Below, one piece after another: positions 16,983-23,497 of a stretch of DNA of 23,497 nucleotides. Position 1 is the first letter of the stretch. Every line of letters starts with the position of its first letter. Below the pieces are notes generated by a model. The model did not search any database. It was not told where the DNA came from and saw only the letters and a program-made list of their open reading frames with translations. The DNA comes from Actinomycetales bacterium (lineage in GTDB: Bacteria > Actinomycetota > Actinomycetes > Actinomycetales > Cellulomonadaceae): contig JAATES010000332.1 of the NCBI GenBank assembly GCA_015655615.1, positions 1 through 23,497 of the forward strand, read 5' to 3'. Made by a program: the position numbers and the translations under genes.

Positions 16983-16999
16983 GTCCGGACTCACCGGAC
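16983..16999. repeat. Inverted repeat in the ctaC / desulfurase-like divergent region
   Basis: GTCCGG and CCGGAC flank ACTCA, a six-base dyad in the 234-base gap between two divergent genes, about 150 bases from ctaC and 70 from the other start. It is a possible operator. The remainder of 16836-17057 shows no gene. Confidence 0.3.
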
Positions 17000-17057
17000 G
17001 AATCGGGCGGCTTCGGCACACTTCGCAGCGCACTGTCACCAAGTCGCTCCTGCGAGG

Positions 17058-17063
17058 TACGGT
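17058..17063 (+). promoter_or_regulatory. -10 element of a probable leaderless promoter for the desulfurase-like gene
   Basis: TACGGT ends six bases before the GTG at 17070, and no ribosome binding site precedes that GTG. CTGTCA at 17033-17038 is a weak -35 candidate with a 19-base spacer. Confidence 0.5.
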
Positions 17064-17069
17064 TCGACG

Positions 17070-18176
17070 GTGAGTTACCTCGATGCCACTGGCGCGGCCC
17101 GTCCTCGCGACTCTGCCCTGGCGGGCCTCCACCGAGGCGCCGACAGCCTCTGGGCCGATCCCTTGCGCAGCCATAGCGACGGCCGGCGCGCATCCCGTTC
17201 GCTCCAAGCAGCTCGATCGGTCGTGGCAGACGCCGTCGGGGCACGCCCCGACGACGTGATCTTCACGTCCTCGCACACCCAGGCCGTACACCTCGCGATC
17301 CGTGCCGTGGTCGCAGCCCGCAAGCGCCGCCACGGCGCGCGCATCATTGCAGGCAGCGCCGAACGGTCCAGCCTGTTACATGCGGCGAGCTACGCAGGCG
17401 AGCTCACGAGGATTCCCGTCGACCGGTGGGGCCGGGTCGATGCGGAGGCTTTCGAGGCCTCGATCGCGCAGGAACCCCCCTCCCTGGCGATCCTGCAGCA
17501 TGCCAATGTGGAGGTCGGGACACTCCAGCCTGTAGAGCAGGTCCATGCCGAAGCCACACGATTCGGCGTTCCGTTGCTGGTGGATGCGGGGGCCTCACTG
17601 GGACATGTGCCGGTATCCCCCGCCTGGGACCTCCTGGCCCTCGATGCCGGCGAATGGGGAGCTCCGGTTCGCATCGGCGCCGTGGTGTCGCGGTCCCGGG
17701 TCAGGATGCGTCCCGACTGGCCCGAGGACGTCAACGCGTGGTTCCCCGGAGGCGTGGGGGCCCCCGCGGTCTTTGCGGCCGCCGTGGCGTTGGAGGAGAG
17801 CTTGTCCGTCCAAGCAGCCGAAGCGACGCGTTTACGGGAGTTGACGGATCAGATCAGAGCTGACGCAGCAAAGCTGCCCGCGGTGAGGGTTCTGGGAGCG
17901 GACGACGCGCGACTCCCCCACGTCGTGTCGCTGGCCATCGATCAAGTCGACGGCGAGGCTGTGGCGGCCGAGTTGGACCGGCGCGGGATCTCCGTCGGCA
18001 CGGGCTCCGCCTGCACGTCCAGCACCATCGAGCCCAATCATGTGCTCGTGGCGATGGGGGTGCCCTTCGACGGGCATCTGCGTGTCACCTTGGACCACCG
18101 GAGTACCGGGGCCGAGGTCACAGAGTTCTTGGTACAACTGCCGAAGGCACTGGATGCGGTCACCCGTGGCGAGTGA
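17070..18176 (+). CDS. Cysteine desulfurase / class V aminotransferase homologue lacking the PLP lysine
   Basis: A 368-residue fold-type I PLP-family protein aligning along its whole length with NifS/IscS (YLDATGAARPR; DDVIFTSSHTQAVHLAI; HANVEVGTLQPV; LLVDAGASLGHVPV; TGSACTSSTIEPNHVLVAMG). The active-site Cys of IscS (Cys328) is kept as Cys315 and the pyridine-nitrogen Asp180 as Asp172. The other key cofactor residues are changed: Lys206 to Glu195, His205 to Gly194, His104 to Arg99, Asn155 to Val147 and Gln183 to Ala175. It should not form the internal aldimine, so ordinary desulfurase activity is unlikely; it may be a sulfur carrier, scaffold or regulator. The frame shows no decay. The start is GTG 17070; the frame upstream of it does not look coding. 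It diverges from ctaC and converges on the Fe-S carrier gene, 23 bases apart. Confidence 0.85.
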   Translation: MSYLDATGAARPRDSALAGLHRGADSLWADPLRSHSDGRRASRSLQAARSVVADAVGARPDDVIFTSSHTQAVHLAIRAVVAARKRRHGARIIAGSAERSSLLHAASYAGELTRIPVDRWGRVDAEAFEASIAQEPPSLAILQHANVEVGTLQPVEQVHAEATRFGVPLLVDAGASLGHVPVSPAWDLLALDAGEWGAPVRIGAVVSRSRVRMRPDWPEDVNAWFPGGVGAPAVFAAAVALEESLSVQAAEATRLRELTDQIRADAAKLPAVRVLGADDARLPHVVSLAIDQVDGEAVAAELDRRGISVGTGSACTSSTIEPNHVLVAMGVPFDGHLRVTLDHRSTGAEVTEFLVQLPKALDAVTRGE

Positions 18177-18199
18177 CCGCATCCCGGACCCGACGCCGA

Positions 18200-18550
18200 T
18201 CAGGAGAACGAACCACCGCACGCGCAGCTGTCGCCTGCGTTCGGGTTGTCGATAGTGAAGCCCTGCTTCTCGATGGTGTCAGCGAAATCGATCTTGGCTC
18301 CCTCGAGATAGGGAACGCTCATCTTGTCGACGACGACCTCGACGCCGTCATAGTCCCTGACTGCGTCACCATCAAGGATGCGCTCGTCGAAGTAGAGCTG
18401 GTAGATCAAGCCAGAACAGCCGCCAGGCTGCACGGCAACACGGAGGCGGAGGTCGTCCCGTCCCTCTTGCTCCAGCAGGCTGCGCACCTTGCCGGCAGCA
18501 AAGTCGGTGAGGATCACGCCGTGCGTGGTGATCTCGGTGGTCTCACTCAT
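18200..18550 (-). CDS. erpA: A-type iron-sulfur carrier protein (HesB/IscA/ErpA family)
   Basis: Binds or delivers Fe-S clusters to target proteins. The 116-residue protein has the three family cysteines: Cys45 in QPGGCSGLIYQLYF, and Cys109 and Cys111 in GDSCACGGSF. Length and sequence fit the family. ATG at 18548-18550 follows GGAGAG by three bases, a close but usable ribosome binding site; the open frame continues upstream without family resemblance. It converges with the desulfurase-like gene. The symbol erpA is by analogy; the A-type subgroups cannot be separated by eye. The Rieske protein QcrA in this locus is one plausible client, by position only. Confidence 0.92.
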   Translation of the reverse strand: MSETTEITTHGVILTDFAAGKVRSLLEQEGRDDLRLRVAVQPGGCSGLIYQLYFDERILDGDAVRDYDGVEVVVDKMSVPYLEGAKIDFADTIEKQGFTIDNPNAGDSCACGGSFS

Positions 18551-18569
18551 GGTCTCTCCATGTCTGGAC

Positions 18570-18589
18570 GGCGACCTTGCGGCGTCGCC
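18570..18589 (-). repeat. Hairpin in the leader of the Fe-S carrier gene
   Basis: GGCGAC and GTCGCC pair over six bases around an eight-base loop, 20 bases before the erpA start. A second small dyad, GACCG-CGAA-CGGTC, lies at 18639-18652. Both are short and may be chance in GC-rich DNA. The rest of 18551-18761 shows no gene. Confidence 0.25.
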
Positions 18590-18761
18590 CTGGCTGCTCA
18601 GATATCCGTTCGAATCCGTGAAGGCGTCCGTATGCTCCGACCGCGAACGGTCAGTCATGACCTTACGGGAACACTCTGGGTGGTCCCGGCTATTCCCGTC
18701 CCGCCGGGTCGCCGAGCCCAACGGTGGACCACCACAGCGCACGTCGGTGAGATTGCGATCC

Positions 18762-20939
18762 ATGGACTCGTGAGGCCGGCTCCTCGAGCGAGAAGACGAT
18801 ATCCACGAACTCCGGTCGATGCTGAGTCTCGCTCGCGCGGGCCGGGGCGGGCTGGTCCTGGACACGGGGCCTCCGGGCCTCGGGAAGACAGCCCTCCTCC
18901 GCGAGCTGGCCGCGACCTCCGAGAAGGCCGCGTCGTGGTGGGCCACCGCTGGCGAGCTGGAGGACCAGGCACCCTTCGGGGTCGTCCGCCAGCTCCTCGA
19001 CCGGACACTCAGGGAATGTCCGGAGGCTGAGCGATCCGGCTTTCCCCAGGACCAGCGCGGCCCGTCGTCGACCACATCCTGGGCAGACAGACCCGACAGG
19101 TGGACCAGGCCGCGATGTTCCATGGCCTGACCTGGCTGGTGGAATGCCTCGCCGAGGACGAACCACGGCTGGTGATCGTCGATGACGCACAAGGGGCCGA
19201 TGAGGACTCGTTGCTCTTCCTCCCGCACCTGGCGCCGCGACTGAGGGCCGCCGAGCCGTGCTCGCCGGGCTGCCCGCGCCCCCGACTGCCCGGGTCCTCC
19301 GGCTCGGCCCGCTGTGCACCCGCTCCGTCGGAGCGCTGCTGCGCACGTCTGACCCCGTGCTGGCTGAGACCGCGGCGGAGTTCACGGGTGGCAACCCGTT
19401 CCTCGCCGTCGCCCTCGCGGACCTTCTGGCGGTGAGCCCGGCGACCTAGGCCGCAGACGTCCGGGCTGTAGCGCCCGATTCGGTGATCGCCTCGGTCACA
19501 CAGCGCCTCACCGTGACACAGGCGGCGGCTGCGGCGGACCGGTTGCGTGAGGCGGCGGCTGACGCGTTGGCAGCAGGAAGCCCTCGTACGGCAGCGGATC
19601 TATTGCTCCGGGCCGTCGCCGAGCCGCCTCCTGCCGCGGAGCTTCCCGCCGTGCTGCTCGCGTGGGGCGATGCTCAACTGCACGCTGCGGACCCGCATGG
19701 CCTCAGGTCTCTCCAGTCTGCCTACACGTTGGCCAAGGACCCTGTGACCCGGGCCGAGGCTGCGCTGGGTCTCTCTGCCGCTTGGAACATGGCCGGGGCG
19801 TATTCCCCGACCATGGACACGCTGCAGGAGGCGTTCGACGGCCTCCAGGAGCTGGCACAGAGCGATCCGTCCGGCCATGAGCTCACACTGATCGTCGAAG
19901 CCTCGCCGATCGCCACCACGCGGCAAGTCCCCGATCAGATCGCCGGAGCCCAATCCCGGCTCAGGGCGCGGGGCGACTTGGACGGATCCACCCCGGGGGA
20001 ACGGACTTTCCTGGCTGACCAGGCCTTCGATGCCGTCGGAACCAACCGGGTGACGTCATCATGCGCCTGGCACAGCGCGCGATGCTGGGCCACACCTCGA
20101 CCGGGGCGACCTCGGCGCTGCACGTGACCAAGCGCAGCACGTTACCGAGGCCGACCTGAACACTTCGGGCTACTCGGGGGCCATCCCGCTGTTGCGATCC
20201 TTGACTGCTCTGGCGATGGCAGACGGAGAGCCGCATCGGGCGCTGACGCTGGCGGAGGAGTGCGGCCGGCAGGCCCTGGCGATGGTTCATGACGCCCCTG
20301 GGTGGTGCTCCTGGCGATCCGTGGCGGTACCAGCGCTCTGGCAATTGGGACAACCGGCGCGGGCGCGAGCGGTCGCGGTCTCGGAACTCGACCTGGTCGT
20401 CCCGGCCGGATCGCCCGTCGCGATCGGCAAGCCTACGCGGATGCTCGCAGAACTGACCGGCAATCTGTCCGCCCTGCGCGACGCAGTCGCGCTGCTCGCG
20501 ACCTCAGATGCACAGCTGGAGCACTCCCGGGCCCAGGTCGCGCTCGGTGCGGCCTTGCGCCGCGCGGGGCTCGCGGCGCACGCCCGTGAGGTCCTCAGGT
20601 CTGGGAGGGACACTGCGGTGCGATGCGGCGCCTTGCCGCTTGCCGCTTGCCGCACAGGCCGCCACGGAACTCGCGGCCGCCGGCGGACGCAGACTCCAGG
20701 CGGAGGTCACCGGCCCGCATGCGCTGACCGTCAGCGAACGCCGCATGTGTGATCTGGCTGCCTCCGGCGCCTCCAACAGACAGATAGCCCCACAGCTCTT
20801 CGTCACCACCAAGACAGTTGAGACACATCTGTCCCGTGCCTACCGCAAGCTCGGAATCGAGCGCAGGGAGCAGATCGCTGCGGCTCTGGAAGGATGGCTG
20901 CAGCCTGGAAGCACGGAGTCCGGGTGCTCCCGGCATTGA
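18762..20939 (+). pseudogene. Decayed LuxR-family ATP-binding regulator (LAL/MalT type)
   Basis: Remains of a large transcription regulator: N-terminal AAA ATPase, helical-repeat middle and C-terminal LuxR DNA-binding domain. Recognisable pieces, in order: LLEREDDIHELRSML and P-loop GPPGLGKTALL; EDQAPFGVVRQLLD; (new frame) RPVVDHILGRQ and Walker B LVIVDDAQGADEDSL; (new frame) TARVLRLGPL and FTGGNPFLAVALADLL; APDSVIASVTQRL; REAAADALAAGSPRTAADLLLRAVAEPPPA; (further frames) LGAALRRAGLAAHAREVLRSG; and HTH ALTVSERRMCDLAASGASNRQIAPQLFVTTKTVETHLSRAYRKLGI. Lesions: TGA at codon 4 (18771-18773), frameshifts near 19032-19060, 19245-19258, 20045-20052 and 20125-20160, TAG at 19447-19449, an inferred large internal deletion near 19510, and a 7-base duplication (20632-20652). 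At 2178 bases it is well short of the usual 2700 or so. Confidence 0.9.
20632..20652 (+). repeat. Three tandem copies of CTTGCCG within the LuxR pseudogene
   Basis: Copies at 20632-20638, 20639-20645 and 20646-20652. Removing one copy restores a single frame reading CGALPLAAQAATELAAAG into the DNA-binding domain, so the third copy is a slippage duplication and is one of the inactivating lesions. Confidence 0.85.
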
Positions 20940-20941
20940 GA

Positions 20942-20979
20942 AAGACCCCTGATCCACTCCTGCATGGATCAAGGGTCTT
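20942..20979 (-). terminator. Terminator downstream of tRNA-Val
   Basis: A 15-base-pair stem with one mismatch (AAGACCC...GGGTCTT) and an eight-base loop. On the minus strand it ends GGGTCTTTCTC, five bases after the tRNA 3' end; on the plus strand the tail is CTTCTCC. It most likely ends the tRNA transcript. Confidence 0.75.
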
Positions 20980-20983
20980 CTCC

Positions 20984-21058
20984 TGGTGGGCGATACTGGG
21001 TTCGAACCAGTGACCTCTTCGGTGTGAACGAAGCGCGCTACCACTGCGCCAATCGCCC
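20984..21058 (-). tRNA. tRNA-Val (anticodon CAC)
   Basis: A full cloverleaf on the minus strand: acceptor GGGCGAT/ATCGCCC, D arm GCGC-AGTGGTA-GCGC, anticodon stem CTTCG/CGAAG with loop TTCACAC (anticodon CAC, reading GUG), T arm ACTGG-TTCGAAC-CCAGT, discriminator A and an encoded CCA (20984-20986). Total 75 bases including CCA. Confidence 0.96.
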
Positions 21059-21089
21059 CGCACGAGCGTCCCAGGGACGACATCGCTGG

Positions 21090-21098
21090 ATTATCGTA
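21090..21098 (-). promoter_or_regulatory. Possible -10 region of the tRNA-Val promoter
   Basis: Minus strand TACGATAAT contains GATAAT, 31 bases upstream of the mature tRNA end, a sensible leader length. No clear -35 is seen. The rest of 21059-21191 between the tRNA and pabC is empty. Confidence 0.35.
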
Positions 21099-21191
21099 GC
21101 CGGTCACAGAGCCTGGCGCGAACTTGTGGCGAGACCTGCCGCATACGGCTCACCGTCGACCCCGTCATCATCTGCCCGAGATCGCACCGCA

Positions 21192-22061
21192 TCAGGGGTC
21201 GATCTCGTCGCGGGACCGGCGGTCATAGAGATCGCTGAGGGCCTGCGCCAGCTCTCCCTGGACGACCCTGCGCCCGTCCAGCCGGGAGACAGCGGTCACA
21301 CCCCGCACGCTGCTGGTCATCAGCAGTCCCGCTCGGCCCGACCGCACCTCGTCGAGCACGGTCATGGACAAGGTCGCCTCCTGCACCGCCAGCCCCGCTG
21401 CCTCGGCCCACTCCAGCAGCAGCTGGCGGGTGATTCCGGGCAGGCAGCCCGAGTCCAGTGCAGGGGTCACGAATATGCCGTCGATTTCGAGGAGCACATT
21501 GCTGGCGAGCCCCTCGCACAATTCGCCGCGAGAGTTGGCCAGCAGTGCCTCATCCGCACCACGCGAGCGCGCATACCGCAATCCCTGGACGCTTTCGCCG
21601 TAGGAGGTGGACTTGTGGCCGGTCAGCGGTGACCGCTCGTTGCGCACCCACGGCAACTCGACGACCGTGGCACGGAGCGCGCGTCGAGGGGCCGGGCCTG
21701 CCGTCACCACCACCGTCGCGGGACCGTCCGCCCGCATCGCACCCGCCGGGCCTGCTCCGGATGTCACCGTCAGCCTCACGCGCCCAGCACGCGGCGCCGC
21801 ATGCAGCGTCTCCGCGACGGCCTGGCGTAGCGTCTCCACCGGCGGGCAGTCGAGGCCCAGGGTGAGGGCTGAGCCCATGAGCCGCCGCAGATGCCTGCTG
21901 AGCGCGAAGGGCACGCCATCGCGGACCGCGCAGGTCTCGAACAGCCCGTCGCCCACACTGAATCCATGGTCGGCGATACTCAGCCGCAAGGCCGTGGGGT
22001 GGACCACCTCACCGGCGATCCAGGCAGCCTCGTCGGATCCGGGGCGGGAGGAGGCGGTCAC
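21192..22061 (-). CDS. pabC: Class IV aminotransferase, probably 4-amino-4-deoxychorismate lyase
   Basis: Would release pyruvate from aminodeoxychorismate to give 4-aminobenzoate for folate. The 289-residue protein has the fold-type IV hallmarks: DHGFSVGDGLFET near 31-43, the PLP lysine Lys150 in LTGHKSTSYGES, Glu183 in ELCEGLASNVLL and LPGITRQLLL. The family also includes branched-chain and D-amino-acid aminotransferases; I favour the lyase because the gene directly follows pabB. The GTG start at 22059-22061 overlaps the pabB stop (GTGA) and has AGAGG five bases upstream, so the pair is translationally coupled. The next feature downstream is tRNA-Val on the same strand, about 130 bases away. 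Confidence 0.87.
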   Translation of the reverse strand: MTASSRPGSDEAAWIAGEVVHPTALRLSIADHGFSVGDGLFETCAVRDGVPFALSRHLRRLMGSALTLGLDCPPVETLRQAVAETLHAAPRAGRVRLTVTSGAGPAGAMRADGPATVVVTAGPAPRRALRATVVELPWVRNERSPLTGHKSTSYGESVQGLRYARSRGADEALLANSRGELCEGLASNVLLEIDGIFVTPALDSGCLPGITRQLLLEWAEAAGLAVQEATLSMTVLDEVRSGRAGLLMTSSVRGVTAVSRLDGRRVVQGELAQALSDLYDRRSRDEIDP

Positions 22062-23230
22062 GGGTGCCTCTCAGCCACCGCGCAGTCCGGCGTGCTCCCG
22101 TCTGAGGATGCCAGCGCGATCAGCCGTCGTGCCTTCAACTCGGTCTCCTCCCATTCCCCCCCGGGGTCGCTCCCCCAGGTGATCCCGGCCCCCGTCCCGA
22201 AGCGCAGCCAGCCGCGACGGGTCTCGTCACGCTCCCACCAGAACGTCCGGATTCCGACCGCGAGTTCGGCTGTTCCCGATCCTGCGTCAACCCAGCCGAT
22301 GGCGCCGCAATAAGGCCCCCGTGGCACGGACTCCAGCGCCGCGATGATCCTCAGGGCCGATTCCTTCGGAGCTCCGCTCACTGAGCCCGGCGGAAACGTC
22401 GCCTGGAGGAGCTGCTGCCATAGCAGCGGGTCCGAGGCGACTTCAGCACGCAATCGTCCCTGCACCGTGGAGACGAGGTGGACCAGCCCGGGGTGGGCCT
22501 GCGTCTTCAGCAGATCGACGACCGCGATGCTCCCCGGCTCGCAGACCCGCTGCAGGTCGTTGCGTACCAGGTCGGTGATCATCACGTTCTCGGCCTCGTC
22601 CTTGCCGGTGAGTCCTTCGGCGGCGACCGCCGTGCCTTTGATGGGCGAGGAGGTCAGGAGTGCGCCGTCCCTCCGCAGATAGAGCTCGGGAGACGCGGAG
22701 ACGATCCAGACCGGATCGATCGGAGCACCGCTATCGGGGCTGACGAGATTCGGCGGCACCTGAATGTATCCGCCGTAGGGCGCCGGGTTGCCGATGGCGA
22801 GCACCCTGTCCAGCCCCGGTGCAGACGGCTCGTCCTCGGCCGGGGCGGAGAGCACCCGGCAGATGTTGGCCTGGTAGACCTCGCCTTCGTAGATCGCTGA
22901 GCGCACCGCCTCGACTGCTGAGACGTACTGCTCACGATTCAGCGACGACGTCCACTCCCGCCCGCTGGGCCCGGACCACACCCCGTACTCTCCAGCCTGC
23001 GGACCGGCCCCCGAGGCGCGTTCGCTGTGAGCGAAACGCCAGGCGCGCGTGCTTCCATCGAACTCGGCGACGAGGATCCAGACACCCTCGGCGAGCCGGC
23101 CGGGATCTTGCTCCACATCGATGGATTCCACCACGTCCCAGTAGCGCATGCCGCCAAAGCGTGCCGAGCCACCATGCCCCTGCCGGACGTACCCGTGACA
23201 GGCATGGCGGGCCGGTGGGGATTCCTGCAT
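22058..23230 (-). CDS. pabB: Aminodeoxychorismate synthase component I (chorismate-binding enzyme)
   Basis: Converts chorismate, with ammonia from a PabA-type amidotransferase not present here, to 4-amino-4-deoxychorismate for folate. The 390-residue protein has the chorismate-binding core: GEVYQANICRV (117-126), TSSPIKGT (193-200), TDLVRNDLQRVC, FPPGSVSGAPKESALRII, RGPYCGAIGWV, AVGIRTF and GTGAGITWGSDP...WEETELKA. Lys198 in PIKGT is the nucleophile of PabB enzymes; anthranilate synthases have PIAGT, so PabB is preferred over TrpE. It is shorter than the usual 450 or so because the N-terminal part is reduced. I start at ATG 23228-23230: it lies exactly six bases after TAACGT with no ribosome binding site; GTG at 23234-23236 is the alternative. 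Overlaps pabC. Confidence 0.9.
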   Translation of the reverse strand: MQESPPARHACHGYVRQGHGGSARFGGMRYWDVVESIDVEQDPGRLAEGVWILVAEFDGSTRAWRFAHSERASGAGPQAGEYGVWSGPSGREWTSSLNREQYVSAVEAVRSAIYEGEVYQANICRVLSAPAEDEPSAPGLDRVLAIGNPAPYGGYIQVPPNLVSPDSGAPIDPVWIVSASPELYLRRDGALLTSSPIKGTAVAAEGLTGKDEAENVMITDLVRNDLQRVCEPGSIAVVDLLKTQAHPGLVHLVSTVQGRLRAEVASDPLLWQQLLQATFPPGSVSGAPKESALRIIAALESVPRGPYCGAIGWVDAGSGTAELAVGIRTFWWERDETRRGWLRFGTGAGITWGSDPGGEWEETELKARRLIALASSDGSTPDCAVAERHP

Positions 23231-23236
23231 GAGCAC

Positions 23237-23242
23237 ACGTTA
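23237..23242 (-). promoter_or_regulatory. -10 element of a probable leaderless promoter for pabB-pabC
   Basis: TAACGT on the minus strand ends six bases before the ATG at 23230. No ribosome binding site is present, fitting a leaderless message and supporting the chosen start. Confidence 0.5.
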
Positions 23243-23346
23243 CTGGTCACAGGCGCAAGGTGACGGAAATGTCCGGACTGACCCGCAACCCGGGGAGGCC
23301 GAGCCGTCGCGCGGAGGGCGACCTCCGAGGTGGGCGGGGTGCCAGG

Positions 23347-23376
23347 TGGACGTCTGGCCCGTTGGTCCGCTAGAGT
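23347..23376 (+). promoter_or_regulatory. Promoter of tRNA-Gly
   Basis: TGGACG (23347-23352, -35-like) and TAGAGT (23371-23376, TANNNT -10) are separated by 18 bases. Transcription would start near 23383, about 35 bases before the mature tRNA. The stretch 23243-23346 shows nothing else. Confidence 0.55.
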
Positions 23377-23391
23377 CTGGAAGGCGCCGAA

Positions 23392-23407
23392 CGGACCGCA
23401 AGGTCCG
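23392..23407 (+). repeat. GNRA-capped hairpin in the tRNA-Gly leader
   Basis: CGGACC and GGTCCG pair perfectly around a GCAA tetraloop, ten bases before the mature tRNA 5' end. It lies in the part RNase P would remove. Confidence 0.5.
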
Positions 23408-23417
23408 CCGGAAGCAT

Positions 23418-23489
23418 GCGGACGTGGCTCAGTGGTAGAGCATCACCTTGCCAAGGTGAGGGTCGCGGGTTCGAATCCCGTCGTCCGCT
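23418..23489 (+). tRNA. tRNA-Gly (anticodon GCC)
   Basis: Cloverleaf with acceptor GCGGACG/CGTCCGC, D arm GCTC-AGTGGTA-GAGC, anticodon stem TCACC/GGTGA with loop TTGCCAA (anticodon GCC), T arm GCGGG-TTCGAAT-CCCGT and discriminator T. CCA is not encoded, unlike the tRNA-Val in this window. Confidence 0.96.
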
Positions 23490-23497
23490 CGGAGGCA

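Noticed and set aside
16437..17069. Upstream extension of the desulfurase-like frame
   Set aside because: It runs over the 5' part of ctaC on the other strand, has no family resemblance, and the homology starts precisely at GTG 17070.
20632..20652. Heptamer repeat as a phase-variation switch
   Set aside because: The gene has several other stops and frameshifts, so changing the copy number cannot restore it.
20984..21058. tRNA-Val as an integration site explaining the neighbouring pseudogene
   Set aside because: No integrase, no second copy of the tRNA 3' end and no mobile genes were seen nearby.
16980..23281. Repeated 12-mer AATGTCCGGACT at about 16980 and 23270, with a shorter match at 19016
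   Set aside because: Several 12-base coincidences are expected by chance in 23 kb of GC-rich sequence, and the contexts are unrelated.

Overview
The window is high-GC DNA from an actinobacterium (Actinomycetota; Micrococcales or Propionibacteriales seem likeliest, but I cannot fix the genus). Three things point there: a three-membrane-segment Rieske protein, a di-haem QcrC and a CtaF subunit, i.e. the actinobacterial bcc-aa3 respiratory chain; a pyrophosphate-type phosphofructokinase closely resembling the one I know from Propionibacterium; and a gene order (aroG, plsC, fadD, exonuclease-UvrC fusion, trpD, ctaE-qcrCAB) matching the Rv2178c-Rv2196 block of Mycobacterium tuberculosis as I remember it. 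Several genes appear to be transcribed without a leader, which is also common in this phylum.

Layout. 1-2207 (minus): plsC, then the PPi-phosphofructokinase, then the first 30 codons of a class II DAHP synthase running off the left edge. 2267-4765 (plus): a small membrane protein and a long-chain acyl-CoA ligase. 4861-6594 (plus): a DEDDh exonuclease / UvrC-type nuclease fusion, convergent with trpD (minus, 6687-7733). 8035-12244 (plus): ctaE-qcrC-qcrA-qcrB, cytochrome oxidase subunit III plus the whole cytochrome bcc complex, with GTGA overlaps. 12422-13048 (plus): sodA, closed by a very strong terminator. 13174-16835 (minus): ctaC-ctaD-ctaF and a META-domain lipoprotein, the rest of the aa3 oxidase. 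17070-18176 (plus): a cysteine-desulfurase-like protein lacking its PLP lysine, convergent with an A-type Fe-S carrier (18200-18550, minus). 18762-20939 (plus): a heavily decayed LuxR/LAL-type regulator. 20984-23230 (minus): pabB-pabC (folate pathway), then a separate tRNA-Val(CAC) gene and its terminator. 23418-23489 (plus): tRNA-Gly(GCC).

The centre of the window is a respiratory locus: two facing operons (ctaE-qcrCAB and ctaCDF) supply the catalytic subunits of a bcc-aa3 supercomplex, and sodA between them would detoxify superoxide from that chain. The most striking anomaly is that ctaD, the catalytic subunit I, carries a single in-frame TAG at codon 429 with perfect homology continuing in the same frame. 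It is a recent nonsense mutation, a sequencing error, or something stranger such as readthrough or a split subunit. Second is the desulfurase homologue that kept the sulfur-carrying cysteine loop but lost lysine, histidine and most other cofactor contacts. Third is a set of five genes with a -10-like hexamer exactly six bases before the start codon. I saw no CRISPR array, insertion sequence or prophage.
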